Assembly (NCBI GenBank): GCA_002782905.1
Contig: PFJA01000140.1
Span: 1,497 to 18,257 of the forward strand
Length of the DNA stretch: 16,761 nucleotides
Direction: 5' to 3'
DNA from: Lysobacterales bacterium CG_4_10_14_3_um_filter_64_11
Lineage (GTDB): Bacteria; Pseudomonadota; Gammaproteobacteria; Xanthomonadales; Xanthomonadaceae
Shown: piece by piece, positions 1 through 6,428 of the stretch
Layout of the letters: each line of letters begins with the position of its first letter
How positions within the stretch are numbered: the first letter of the stretch is position 1
Notes under the pieces: generated by a model
The model's input: only the letters and a program-made list of their open reading frames with translations
The model's database searches: none
Told to the model about the DNA's origin: nothing
Program-made: the position numbers and the translations under genes

Positions 1-44
1 GGTTTTTGGCTTGCAGCGGTGCCGGTTTGCGTGCGTTGTGGTAG

Positions 45-74
45 CCCGGGTTAGGCCGCAGGCCGTAACCCGGG
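45..74. repeat. Imperfect palindrome downstream of serA
   Basis: Two arms, CCCGGGTTAGGCC and GGCCGTAACCCGGG, are near-perfect reverse complements around a GCA loop. It lies about 20 bp past the serA stop codon, so its transcript would form a strong hairpin at the serA mRNA 3' end. No U-tract follows on the serA strand, so it looks more like a dispersed palindromic repeat acting as an mRNA end or stabiliser than a classical intrinsic terminator. The first 44 bases of the window hold nothing else I recognise. Confidence 0.6.
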
Positions 75-95
75 ATTGGCGCGCGGCTTCGGCGC

Positions 96-1328
96 TCAGT
101 ACAGCACGCGGGTGCGCAGGGTGCCGGGGATCGCCGCCAGCGCCTCCTTCAACGCGCTGGCCTGCGCCACATCGGCGCTGATGTCGATCACCACGTAACC
201 TACCTCCGCGTCGGTTTGCAGGAACTGCGCATCGATATTGACGTTGCCGGACGACATGAGCTCGTTGATGCGCGACAGCATGCCTGGCACGTTGCGGTGG
301 ATGTGCAGCAGACGGCGGCTGTTGGCGTGCTCGGGCAGGGCGACTTCGGGGAAGTTCACCGCCGACAGGGTGGAGCCGTTGTCGCTGTAGCGGATCAGCT
401 TGTTGGCCACTTCGATGCCGATGTTGTCCTGCGCTTCCAGCGTGCTGCCGCCGATGTGCGGGGTGAGGATGACATTGTCCATGCCGATCAACGGCGACTC
501 GAAAGTATCCTCGTTGCCCTTGGGCTCGACTGGAAACACGTCGATCGCGGCACCGGCGAGGTGCGCGTCGCGCAGTGCGCTGGCCAATGCTTCGATATCC
601 ACCACCGAGCCGCGCGAGGCGTTGATCAGCATCGCGCCGCGACGCATGCGCGCCAGTTGTTCGGCGCGAATCATCAGGTGGGTGGCGGGGGTTTGCGGTA
701 CGTGCAGGGTGACCACATCGGCGCGTTCGAGCAGTTCGTCCAGGTTGGCGACCGGGCGCGCGTTGCCGAGCGAGAGTTTGGCCTCGATGTCGTGGAAAAT
801 CACCCGCATGCCGAGGCTCTCGGCGAGCACCCCGACCTGGGTGCCGATGTGGCCGTAGCCAACGATCCCCAACACCTTGTCGCGGGTTTCAAAGCTGCCA
901 CTGGCGGATTTGGTCCAGCCGCCGCGATGGCACAGGGCATTTTTTTGCGGAATGCCGCGCAGCAGCATGATCGCCTCGGCAATCACCAGCTCGGCCACGC
1001 TGCGGGTGTTGGAGTAGGGCGCATTGAACACCGGCACGCCGAGCCGGCGCGCGGCATTCAGGTCTACCTGATTGGTGCCGATGCAGAAACAACCGACTGC
1101 GATCAGGCGCTTGCCCTGCGCCAGCACGTCGGCGCTGAGCTGGCTGCGTGAACGGATGCCGACCATGTGGGCATCGGCAATGCGGCGCTTGAGTTCATCC
1201 TCTGGCAGCGCCTTGGCGTGGCGCTCGACCTGGCTGTAGCCGGCACGGTAGAAGCTGTCGACGGCACTGGCGCTGACGCCTTCAAGCAACAGGATTTTGA
1301 TGTCTTCGCGCGGGAATGAGGTTTGCAT
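96..1328 (-). CDS. serA: D-3-phosphoglycerate dehydrogenase SerA
   Basis: Cytosolic NAD-dependent oxidation of 3-phosphoglycerate to 3-phosphohydroxypyruvate, the first step of serine synthesis; the E. coli enzyme also reduces 2-oxoglutarate to D-2-hydroxyglutarate. The protein is 410 aa, the E. coli length. The Rossmann motif GYGHIG is near residues 157-162. The catalytic triad is visible as Arg in NASRGSVVD (about 239), Glu in PVEPKGNED (about 268) and His in TPHIGGST (about 291). The C-terminal ACT domain (about 338-410) keeps His344, Asn346 and Asn364, the residues that bind serine in the E. coli protein, so feedback inhibition by serine is likely retained. The start ATG at 1326-1328 gives the expected family N-terminus (MQTSFPRED); no clear Shine-Dalgarno precedes it. 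It is divergent from the FAD oxidase gene across 123 bp, in which I see no convincing promoter. Confidence 0.97.
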   Translation of the reverse strand: MQTSFPREDIKILLLEGVSASAVDSFYRAGYSQVERHAKALPEDELKRRIADAHMVGIRSRSQLSADVLAQGKRLIAVGCFCIGTNQVDLNAARRLGVPVFNAPYSNTRSVAELVIAEAIMLLRGIPQKNALCHRGGWTKSASGSFETRDKVLGIVGYGHIGTQVGVLAESLGMRVIFHDIEAKLSLGNARPVANLDELLERADVVTLHVPQTPATHLMIRAEQLARMRRGAMLINASRGSVVDIEALASALRDAHLAGAAIDVFPVEPKGNEDTFESPLIGMDNVILTPHIGGSTLEAQDNIGIEVANKLIRYSDNGSTLSAVNFPEVALPEHANSRRLLHIHRNVPGMLSRINELMSSGNVNIDAQFLQTDAEVGYVVIDISADVAQASALKEALAAIPGTLRTRVLY

Positions 1329-1441
1329 GATCGTGTCGGCGTCGGCTGTGGGCCCACCACTATGCCAGAGTGGACACCGATTTTGCGGCAGCGCAGCACT
1401 GGACGTGAAGCCCCACGACTGGCACGCTCTGCACAACCCTT

Positions 1442-1445
1442 GGAG
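1442..1445 (+). promoter_or_regulatory. Ribosome binding site of the D2HGDH-type gene
   Basis: GGAG lies 6 nt before the ATG at 1452. It fixes this start rather than the open-frame extension further upstream, which would run into serA. Confidence 0.65.
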
Positions 1446-1451
1446 CGCCGC

Positions 1452-2843
1452 ATGTCCGACCCTCGCCTTGCCCAACTGGCCCACAGCCTGCCGCAATTGC
1501 GCCTGCTCACGGCCGCCGACGACCTGCAGCATTACGGCCGCGACTGGACCCGGCGCTGGACCCCGGCGCCGCTGGCGATCGTTTTGCCGGCAAGCCGCGA
1601 GGACGTGCAAGCGGTTGTGCGCTGGGCCAATCAGCAACAGGTGGCGATCGTGCCTTCGGGTGGCCGCACCGGCTTGTCGGGTGGGGCGGTGGCGGCCAAT
1701 GGCGAACTGGTGCTCAGCCTCGAGCGCATGAACCGGGTGCTGGCGTTCGACCCGGTGGACCGCAGCCTGAGCGTGCAAGCCGGCGCCACACTGCATGCGG
1801 TACACGAGGCGGCACGCGAACACGGGCTGATCTACCCGGTCGATTTTGCCGCGCGCGGTTCGTGCTCGATCGGCGGCAACATTGCCACCAATGCCGGCGG
1901 CATCCGGGTGATCCGCTACGGCAATACCCGCGAGTGGGTGGCCGGGCTGAGCGTGGTCACGGCCACCGGTGAGCTGCTCGAACTCAATCGCGGCCTGGTC
2001 AAGAACTCCAGCGGCTACGATTTTCGGCAACTGATGATCGGCTCGGAAGGCACGCTGGGCATCATCGTCGAGGCGACGCTGAAACTCACCGATCCGCCGC
2101 CGCCCGCGCAGGTGATGTTGTTGGCGTTGCCGGACATGGACGCACTGATGCGGGTGTTTGCGCTGTTTCGCAGCACCTTGGCATTGCAGGCATTCGAGTT
2201 TTTCACCAATCAGGCGTTGCAGCACGTGCTGGCACATGGCGCACAGCGGGCGATCGATGGCGAGCATCCGTTTTACGTGGTTACCGAGTTCGATGCCGGC
2301 GATGAGCCAGCGCGTGACGCGGCACTGGCGGCATTCGAGCAGGCGCTGACGCAAGGCTGGGTCAGTGACGGCGTGATCGCGCAAAGCGCGGCACAGGCGG
2401 CGGCGCTGTGGCGGTTGCGCGAAGACATCACCGAGAGCCTGGCGCCGCGCCGGCCCTACAAAAACGATGTGTCGGTACGGGTCAGCCGGGTGCCGGCATT
2501 CCTGCACGACATGCAGGTGCTGCTGACCCGCGAATATCCCGATATCGAAGTGGTCTGGTTCGGCCATATCGGCGACGGCAATCTGCACATCAACGTGCTG
2601 CGTCCGGATACGCTGGACGAGGATGCGTTCATCACGCAATGCGAACACGTCACCCGCCTGCTGGCGCAAACGCTGCAACACCATGGCGGCAGCATCTCGG
2701 CCGAGCACGGTATCGGCCTGGTCAAGCGCGCATACCTGCAAGGCACGCGCAGCGCCCTGGAAATCGCGATGATGCAAGGCGTGCGACGGGTGTTCGATCC
2801 CAGTGGCATCCTCAACCCGGGCAAGTTGTTCGCGCGCGATTGA
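1452..2843 (+). CDS. FAD-binding oxidase, D-2-hydroxyglutarate dehydrogenase type
   Basis: A 463-aa flavoprotein of the GlcD / D-lactate dehydrogenase / D2HGDH family that oxidises a D-2-hydroxyacid to the 2-oxoacid and passes electrons to the respiratory chain, probably through an electron-transfer flavoprotein. The PCMH-type FAD-binding domain (about 35-215) shows PSGGRTGLSGG (68-78), the GGNIATNAGG segment (141-150), KNSSGYDF (184-191) and GSEGTLGI (197-204). The C-terminal FAD-oxidase domain has the metal-site motif FGHIGDGNLHIN (370-381), SAEHGIG (416-422) and a final NPGK. The divergent position next to serA points to D-2-hydroxyglutarate as substrate: in Pseudomonas this enzyme re-oxidises the D-2-hydroxyglutarate made by SerA. 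D-lactate or glycolate dehydrogenase remains possible, because substrate cannot be read from motifs alone. Confidence 0.88.
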   Translation: MSDPRLAQLAHSLPQLRLLTAADDLQHYGRDWTRRWTPAPLAIVLPASREDVQAVVRWANQQQVAIVPSGGRTGLSGGAVAANGELVLSLERMNRVLAFDPVDRSLSVQAGATLHAVHEAAREHGLIYPVDFAARGSCSIGGNIATNAGGIRVIRYGNTREWVAGLSVVTATGELLELNRGLVKNSSGYDFRQLMIGSEGTLGIIVEATLKLTDPPPPAQVMLLALPDMDALMRVFALFRSTLALQAFEFFTNQALQHVLAHGAQRAIDGEHPFYVVTEFDAGDEPARDAALAAFEQALTQGWVSDGVIAQSAAQAAALWRLREDITESLAPRRPYKNDVSVRVSRVPAFLHDMQVLLTREYPDIEVVWFGHIGDGNLHINVLRPDTLDEDAFITQCEHVTRLLAQTLQHHGGSISAEHGIGLVKRAYLQGTRSALEIAMMQGVRRVFDPSGILNPGKLFARD

Positions 2844-3025
2844 GGGGTGTGCAGGTGCGAACCCTCGCGTCCCGAATGGGGAAAAGCAGTGATCCGCACA
2901 GGACGCCGAGTGCGCAAAGGGAAGCATAAAGCCGAGCCCGTAGACGATGGGTAGAGACCGCTTTCGCGCATCCGGCAACTGCTCCTGCGTTGCTCTACCT
3001 CCGGCATCCATGCCGTCGCCATGTG

Positions 3026-3057
3026 CGGCGTGGCGGCGGAGCCGCGTGGTAACGCCG
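3026..3057. repeat. Inverted repeat CGGCGT...ACGCCG
   Basis: The outer arms CGGCGT and ACGCCG are perfect reverse complements, with a further CGGC/GCCG pairing inside. It is part of the repeat-rich gap before ppnN and probably a dispersed palindromic element. Confidence 0.4.
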
Positions 3058-3082
3058 GACGTTTGCACCCGCGCAAGTACCT

Positions 3083-3115
3083 GTCGGATCCGCGCCTGGC
3101 GGCGCTTGATCCGAC
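3083..3115. repeat. Strong palindromic repeat GTCGGATC...GATCCGAC
   Basis: GTCGGATC and GATCCGAC are perfect 8-bp arms, and inside them GCGCC pairs with GGCGC around a TGGC loop, so nearly all of the 33 bases can form one hairpin. There is no U-tract. This looks like a member of a genomic palindromic repeat family (REP-like), inferred from structure alone. Confidence 0.65.
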
Positions 3116-3140
3116 CTACATGCGCTGCGCACGCTTGTCG

Positions 3141-3240
3141 TCCCGATTCCGCAGGATGGGTAGAGCGCAGCGAAACCCATCGATCCCGCGTCCCGAGTCC
3201 GCAGGTTGGATAGAGCACAGCGAAACCCATCAATCTCCTG
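3141..3240. repeat. Two tandem 50-bp repeat units containing a dispersed palindrome
   Basis: Units 3141-3190 and 3191-3240 are direct repeats of exactly 50 bp with only a few substitutions. Each has TCCGCAGG followed by a core of the form TGGGTAGAGCGCAG / CGAAACCCAT, whose ends pair (GATGGGT with ACCCATC in unit 1). The same core recurs at 5807-5833. It is a short interspersed palindromic repeat, here duplicated in tandem. Confidence 0.8.
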
Positions 3241-3248
3241 CACGTGCG

Positions 3249-3276
3249 TTCGAATGGTGTGCTGAAACCCGATAAT
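3249..3276 (+). promoter_or_regulatory. Possible ppnN promoter
   Basis: GATAAT at 3271-3276 matches five of six bases of the -10 consensus. A weak -35, TTCGAA, lies at 3249-3254 with a 16-bp spacer. Transcription would start near 3283, about 35 nt before the ppnN ATG. The poor -35 suggests either weak basal activity or help from an activator. Confidence 0.4.
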
Positions 3277-3290
3277 GCTAGAGTTATCGG
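3269..3290. promoter_or_regulatory. Perfect inverted repeat over the ppnN -10 region (possible operator)
   Basis: CCGATAA and TTATCGG are perfect 7-bp arms separated by 8 bp, and the left arm includes most of the putative -10 hexamer. The geometry suits a dimeric repressor site. It could also be a small hairpin at the 5' end of the transcript. No regulator gene lies next to it. Confidence 0.4.
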
Positions 3291-3317
3291 TCAAGCCAAC
3301 GACCGAGAACATCTCCA

Positions 3318-4709
3318 ATGGTGCAAGCAAGTGCCCTGCCACCCACCGCCAACGCCCGTATTTCGCCGCGTGGTGGCCTCAACATTCTGTCGCGTGATGA
3401 AGTGGCGCGTCTGCGTGATGCCTCCAGTGGCGGCCTGCACGAATTGCTGCGTCGCTGCGCGCTGGCGGTGCTCACCAGTGGCAGTCAGAGTGATGATCCG
3501 CGTGCCGCGCGCGAGTTGTATCCGGATTTCGACATTCAGGTGTTGCAGCAGGATCGCGGCATCAAGCTGGAGTTGATCCGCGCCCCGGCGGTTGCGTTTG
3601 TTGACGGCGATATCATCCATGGTGTCTCCGACCAGTTGTTTGCGGTGCTGCGCGACATCGTCTACACCGCGACGGAGATCGAAGTCAGTGGCAAATTCGA
3701 CCTGACCAATTCCGCTGGCATCACCAACGCGGTTTTCGAAATCCTGCGCAATGCCGGCATATTGCAGCCCAACGTGGAACCCAATCTGGTGGTGTGCTGG
3801 GGCGGCCACTCGATCGCCCGCGACGAATACGATTACACCAAGATGGTGGGCCACGAGCTGGGTTTGCGCGGCATGGACATCTGCACCGGCTGCGGGCCGG
3901 GTGCGATGAAAGGGCCGATGAAGGGCGCCACCATCGCCCATGCCAAGCAGCAGCGCGATCACAATCGCTATATCGGCATTACCGAGCCGGGCATCATCGC
4001 CGCCGAATCGCCCAATCCGATCGTCAATGCGCTGGTGATCATGCCGGATATCGAAAAGCGACTGGAGGCGTTTGTGCGTGCCGGTCATGGCATCATCGTG
4101 TTTCCCGGTGGCGTGGGCACGGCGGAAGAAATCCTTTATTTGCTGGGCATACTGTTGCATCCGGATAACGCCGATCTGCCTTTTCCGCTGGTGCTGACTG
4201 GCCCGCGCAGCGCGGCTGCGTATTTCGAACAAATCGACCAGTTTTTGCGCCTCGCTCTGGGCGACGGGGTGGCCAAACATTACGAAATCATCGTCGAAGA
4301 CCCGGTTGCGGTAGCACGGCGCATGAGCCGCGGCATGGTCAAGGTGCGTGAGTATCGCCTCGACAGCAAGGACGCGTTTTTCTTCAACTGGTCGTTGAAG
4401 ATTCAACTCGCCTTTCAGCAGCCGTTCGATCCCACTCACGCGGCGATGGCTGGCCTCAACCTGCATCGCGATCAACCGGTACACGAACTGGCCGCCGATC
4501 TGCGTCGCGCGTTTTCCGGCATCGTCGCGGGCAATGTCAAGGAAGACGGCATGCGCCGGATCGAAGCCGATGGCCCGTTCCAGATCGACGGCGATCCGGA
4601 AATCATGCGTGCGCTCGATGCCTTGCTGCGCGCGTTCTTGGCGCAGCGGCGGATGAAGATGAGCGGCGAGTACCGACCGTGTTACTGCGTGCGTTCGCCC
4701 ACTGAATGA
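3318..4709 (+). CDS. ppnN: Nucleotide 5'-monophosphate nucleosidase PpnN (YgdH)
   Basis: Cytosolic enzyme that cleaves purine and pyrimidine nucleoside monophosphates to the free base and ribose 5-phosphate; in E. coli it is bound and stimulated by (p)ppGpp. The 463-aa protein aligns by eye along its length with E. coli PpnN (454 aa): an N-terminal PpnN domain (about 15-150), then the LOG-like Rossmann domain with GCGPGAM (191-197), MPDIEKRLEAF (242-252) and the phosphate-binding PGGVGTAEE (263-271), and the C-terminal segment ADLRRAFSGIVAGNVKE shared with E. coli. The ATG at 3318 starts the conserved part about ten residues earlier than in E. coli, and a weak GAGAAC precedes it. Its 3' end overlaps the convergent histidine kinase gene by 28 bp. 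Confidence 0.95.
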   Translation: MVQASALPPTANARISPRGGLNILSRDEVARLRDASSGGLHELLRRCALAVLTSGSQSDDPRAARELYPDFDIQVLQQDRGIKLELIRAPAVAFVDGDIIHGVSDQLFAVLRDIVYTATEIEVSGKFDLTNSAGITNAVFEILRNAGILQPNVEPNLVVCWGGHSIARDEYDYTKMVGHELGLRGMDICTGCGPGAMKGPMKGATIAHAKQQRDHNRYIGITEPGIIAAESPNPIVNALVIMPDIEKRLEAFVRAGHGIIVFPGGVGTAEEILYLLGILLHPDNADLPFPLVLTGPRSAAAYFEQIDQFLRLALGDGVAKHYEIIVEDPVAVARRMSRGMVKVREYRLDSKDAFFFNWSLKIQLAFQQPFDPTHAAMAGLNLHRDQPVHELAADLRRAFSGIVAGNVKEDGMRRIEADGPFQIDGDPEIMRALDALLRAFLAQRRMKMSGEYRPCYCVRSPTE

Positions 4710-5743
4710 CCCGCGCTCAGCGGCAACTCGATGCAGGCGACAAAGTTGCCGTCGCTGATTTCGGTGCGCAGGCTGGCCAGGCCGCCGCTCAGCGCATCGA
4801 GGCGCTCGCGGGTGGCCGCCAGGCCGATCTGATAGCCTTGATGGGCGCGATGTTGGCCGGCGCCGGGCAGCGGGTTGCGCACCCGGATCAGCACCTGATC
4901 GGCGCGCGTTTCGACCGCAATTTCGATCGTTCCGCCGCCGGCACTGGGCTCGATGCCGTGGCGAATGGCGTTTTCCACCAACGGTTGCAGCGACAGCGCC
5001 GGCAGTTGCAGATCGGGCATGGTGTCCGGCAACTGCCAATGCACCCGCAGCCGATCGCCAAAGCGCAGTTGTTCGATCGAGAGGTAACGCCGCGCAAGCG
5101 CAATCTCGTCAGCCAGGCTGATCGCATGGTGTTCGCGCAGCGCGGCGCGGAACAGGTCGGCCAGATCCAGCAATAGCTGCTCCGCCAGTTGCGGCTGTTC
5201 GCTGATCAGCGCCGCACCGGTGTTGAGCGTGTTGAACAGAAAATGCGGCCGCACCCGTGCTTGCAACGCCGCCAACTCGGCGCGCTGGGTAGCCATCGCC
5301 AGATGGCGGTTGCGCCACACGCTTTGCAAACCGGCCAGGCCGAGCAGGCCCACTGTCAATGCCATCGCCGAAAGCCGCCACAGCAGGTTCCACCAGTCGT
5401 TCACCGACAACGCAAAGGCATCGCCAATACTCAGCCAGATCAGCGCCAACACCAGCCACGTCGCCAGTTGCAGGATCAGCAGTGCAAGCCAGGCGCTGTG
5501 CGCAGCCGGGCGCCGCGCCAACCAGTGCCGGCACAGATACATGCCGCCAAGGCAGAGCAGGGCGATCCACTGGATACACAGCGACGCCAGCCCGAAATAC
5601 ACCCAGCGATCGATCCCCGGCCCGGGCCCGGGTGCCAATGCCAGCAGCAGCGCCAGGCCTTCGCCGGCCAGCATCACCGCGATCACCGCCGGTGCGCGCC
5701 ACAGGACATCGAGTGGGCTGGCGGAAATAGTGGGTCGCGACAT
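4682..5743 (-). CDS. LytS/AlgZ-type membrane sensor histidine kinase
   Basis: A 353-aa inner-membrane kinase close in size to P. aeruginosa AlgZ/FimS (about 358 aa). Four hydrophobic segments lie at roughly 16-37, 45-70, 82-106 and 117-140. They are followed by a His_kinase domain with the phosphoacceptor His167 in RPHFLFNTLN, and an ATPase domain with the N-box PLVENAIRHGIEP (Asn258) and the later GYQIGLAATRERL. There is no large periplasmic sensor domain. GGAG (plus-strand 5749-5752) sits 5 nt before the ATG and fixes the start. AlgZ-like kinases usually sit beside a LytTR-type response regulator; none is found on either side here. Instead the gene is divergent from minor pilin genes, which AlgR, the partner of AlgZ, activates in P. 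aeruginosa. Kinase is certain as a family; AlgZ orthology is inference. Confidence 0.9.
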   Translation of the reverse strand: MSRPTISASPLDVLWRAPAVIAVMLAGEGLALLLALAPGPGPGIDRWVYFGLASLCIQWIALLCLGGMYLCRHWLARRPAAHSAWLALLILQLATWLVLALIWLSIGDAFALSVNDWWNLLWRLSAMALTVGLLGLAGLQSVWRNRHLAMATQRAELAALQARVRPHFLFNTLNTGAALISEQPQLAEQLLLDLADLFRAALREHHAISLADEIALARRYLSIEQLRFGDRLRVHWQLPDTMPDLQLPALSLQPLVENAIRHGIEPSAGGGTIEIAVETRADQVLIRVRNPLPGAGQHRAHQGYQIGLAATRERLDALSGGLASLRTEISDGNFVACIELPLSAGHSVGERTQ

Positions 5744-5806
5744 CGATTCTCCGGAATACGCCGAACGCCAGCATCACAAATCAGCACATCGCACCTAGCA
5801 CGCGGG

Positions 5807-5833
5807 GTGGGTGGATCGCAGCGAAACCCATCC
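5807..5833. repeat. Dispersed palindromic repeat copy between the kinase gene and pilV
   Basis: This shares the GGATCGCAG / CGAAACCCAT core with the tandem units at 3141-3240, with TGGGT and ACCCA as pairing ends. It lies in the 205-bp divergent gap that must contain the promoters of both the kinase and the pilin operon. I see no other clear element in this gap. Confidence 0.65.
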
Positions 5834-5948
5834 TACACAAGCGCGAACCACGCCGCTCGGTCGGGATTTTCCGCCACGGGTCGGAAACCGCTGGCGATGG
5901 CCGGCAGGTCTGGCGTAGCCTCGGACACCCGCATCCATCGTGGCCCGT

Positions 5949-6428
5949 ATGCCGACGTTTGCCACCCCAGTGCCCAAGTCAGTGCCAAGCGCACGCCGCT
6001 GCCGGCCGGCGAATATGGTCGGGACCACCGTCATCGAGGTGTTGGTTTCGCTGTTGGTGCTGGGCATCGGCACGCTGGGCGTTGCCGCATTGCAGGCCAC
6101 CGCGCTGCGCAATTCGCGCAGCGCGCTGGAGCGTAGCCAGGCCGTGATCGCCGGCTATGCCATCATCGACGCGATGCGGGCCAATCGCAGCGTCGCGCGC
6201 GCCGGCGGTTACGACATCGACCGCACCTGTGTGCCGCCTGCGCCCGGCGATCTGGTTGCCAACGATCATCGTGCGTGGCTGCAAGGCATGCAGGCCAGCC
6301 TTGGCGACGGGGCCTGCGGCACCATTGCCTGCGCGGCAACCCAGTGCACCGTCACCGTGACTTGGGGCGCAGTCTCGGAACCCAGCGGCAGTCCGGTACG
6401 CACCGTCATTACCCAGACACGGCTATGA
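5949..6428 (+). CDS. pilV: Type IV pilus minor pilin PilV-like
   Basis: A 159-aa type IV prepilin. After a basic leader, the segment VGTTVIEVLVSLLVLGIGTLGVAAL is the hydrophobic N-terminal helix, with the conserved Glu (residue 30) at +5 from the predicted prepilin-peptidase cut after Gly25. The following LRNSRSALERSQAVIAGYAIIDAMRANR matches the PilV pattern well. The +1 residue is Thr rather than the usual Phe or Met. PilV helps start pilus assembly and is placed near the pilus tip with PilW, PilX and PilY1. The start is uncertain: ATG 5949 gives a 25-residue leader, GTG 5940 is three codons upstream, and ATG 6015 would leave only MVG; none has a strong SD. No FimT/FimU gene precedes it, although one often does in this operon. 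It overlaps pilW by ATGA. Confidence 0.85.
   Translation: MPTFATPVPKSVPSARRCRPANMVGTTVIEVLVSLLVLGIGTLGVAALQATALRNSRSALERSQAVIAGYAIIDAMRANRSVARAGGYDIDRTCVPPAPGDLVANDHRAWLQGMQASLGDGACGTIACAATQCTVTVTWGAVSEPSGSPVRTVITQTRL

Larger units (their letters stand above)
2844..3317. other. 474-bp gene-free region filled with palindromic repeats
   Basis: No convincing gene lies between the FAD oxidase and ppnN. The stretch contains several inverted repeats (3026-3057, 3083-3115), two 50-bp tandem units (3141-3240) and a likely degenerate copy of the same GATGGGTAGAG element starting near 2947. Open frames through it have no SD, no start context and repetitive low-complexity translations. The last 70 bases hold the probable ppnN promoter. 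I see no transcription terminator with a U-tract after the oxidase gene. Confidence 0.7.

Noticed and set aside
1329..1451. A promoter or operator in the serA/D2HGDH gap
   Set aside because: CATAGT on the serA strand resembles a -10 but has no matching -35, and I found no convincing dyad.
96..3233. A minus-strand open frame of over 1000 codons covering serA and the region antisense to the FAD oxidase
   Set aside because: Only the 3' 410 codons are serA. The upstream part is antisense to a well-supported gene and reads as His/Gln/Arg-rich sequence typical of GC-rich shadow frames.
3141..3240. CRISPR array
   Set aside because: The 50-bp units are contiguous with no unique spacers, and there are no cas genes.
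2947..3275. Small coding genes in the repeat gap
   Set aside because: Open frames here are made of the palindromic repeats themselves, have no SD and overlap one another in several frames.
3291..5039. A 582-codon minus-strand open frame antisense to ppnN
   Set aside because: It is a shadow frame opposite a confident housekeeping gene, has no recognisable domain and starts inside the kinase gene.
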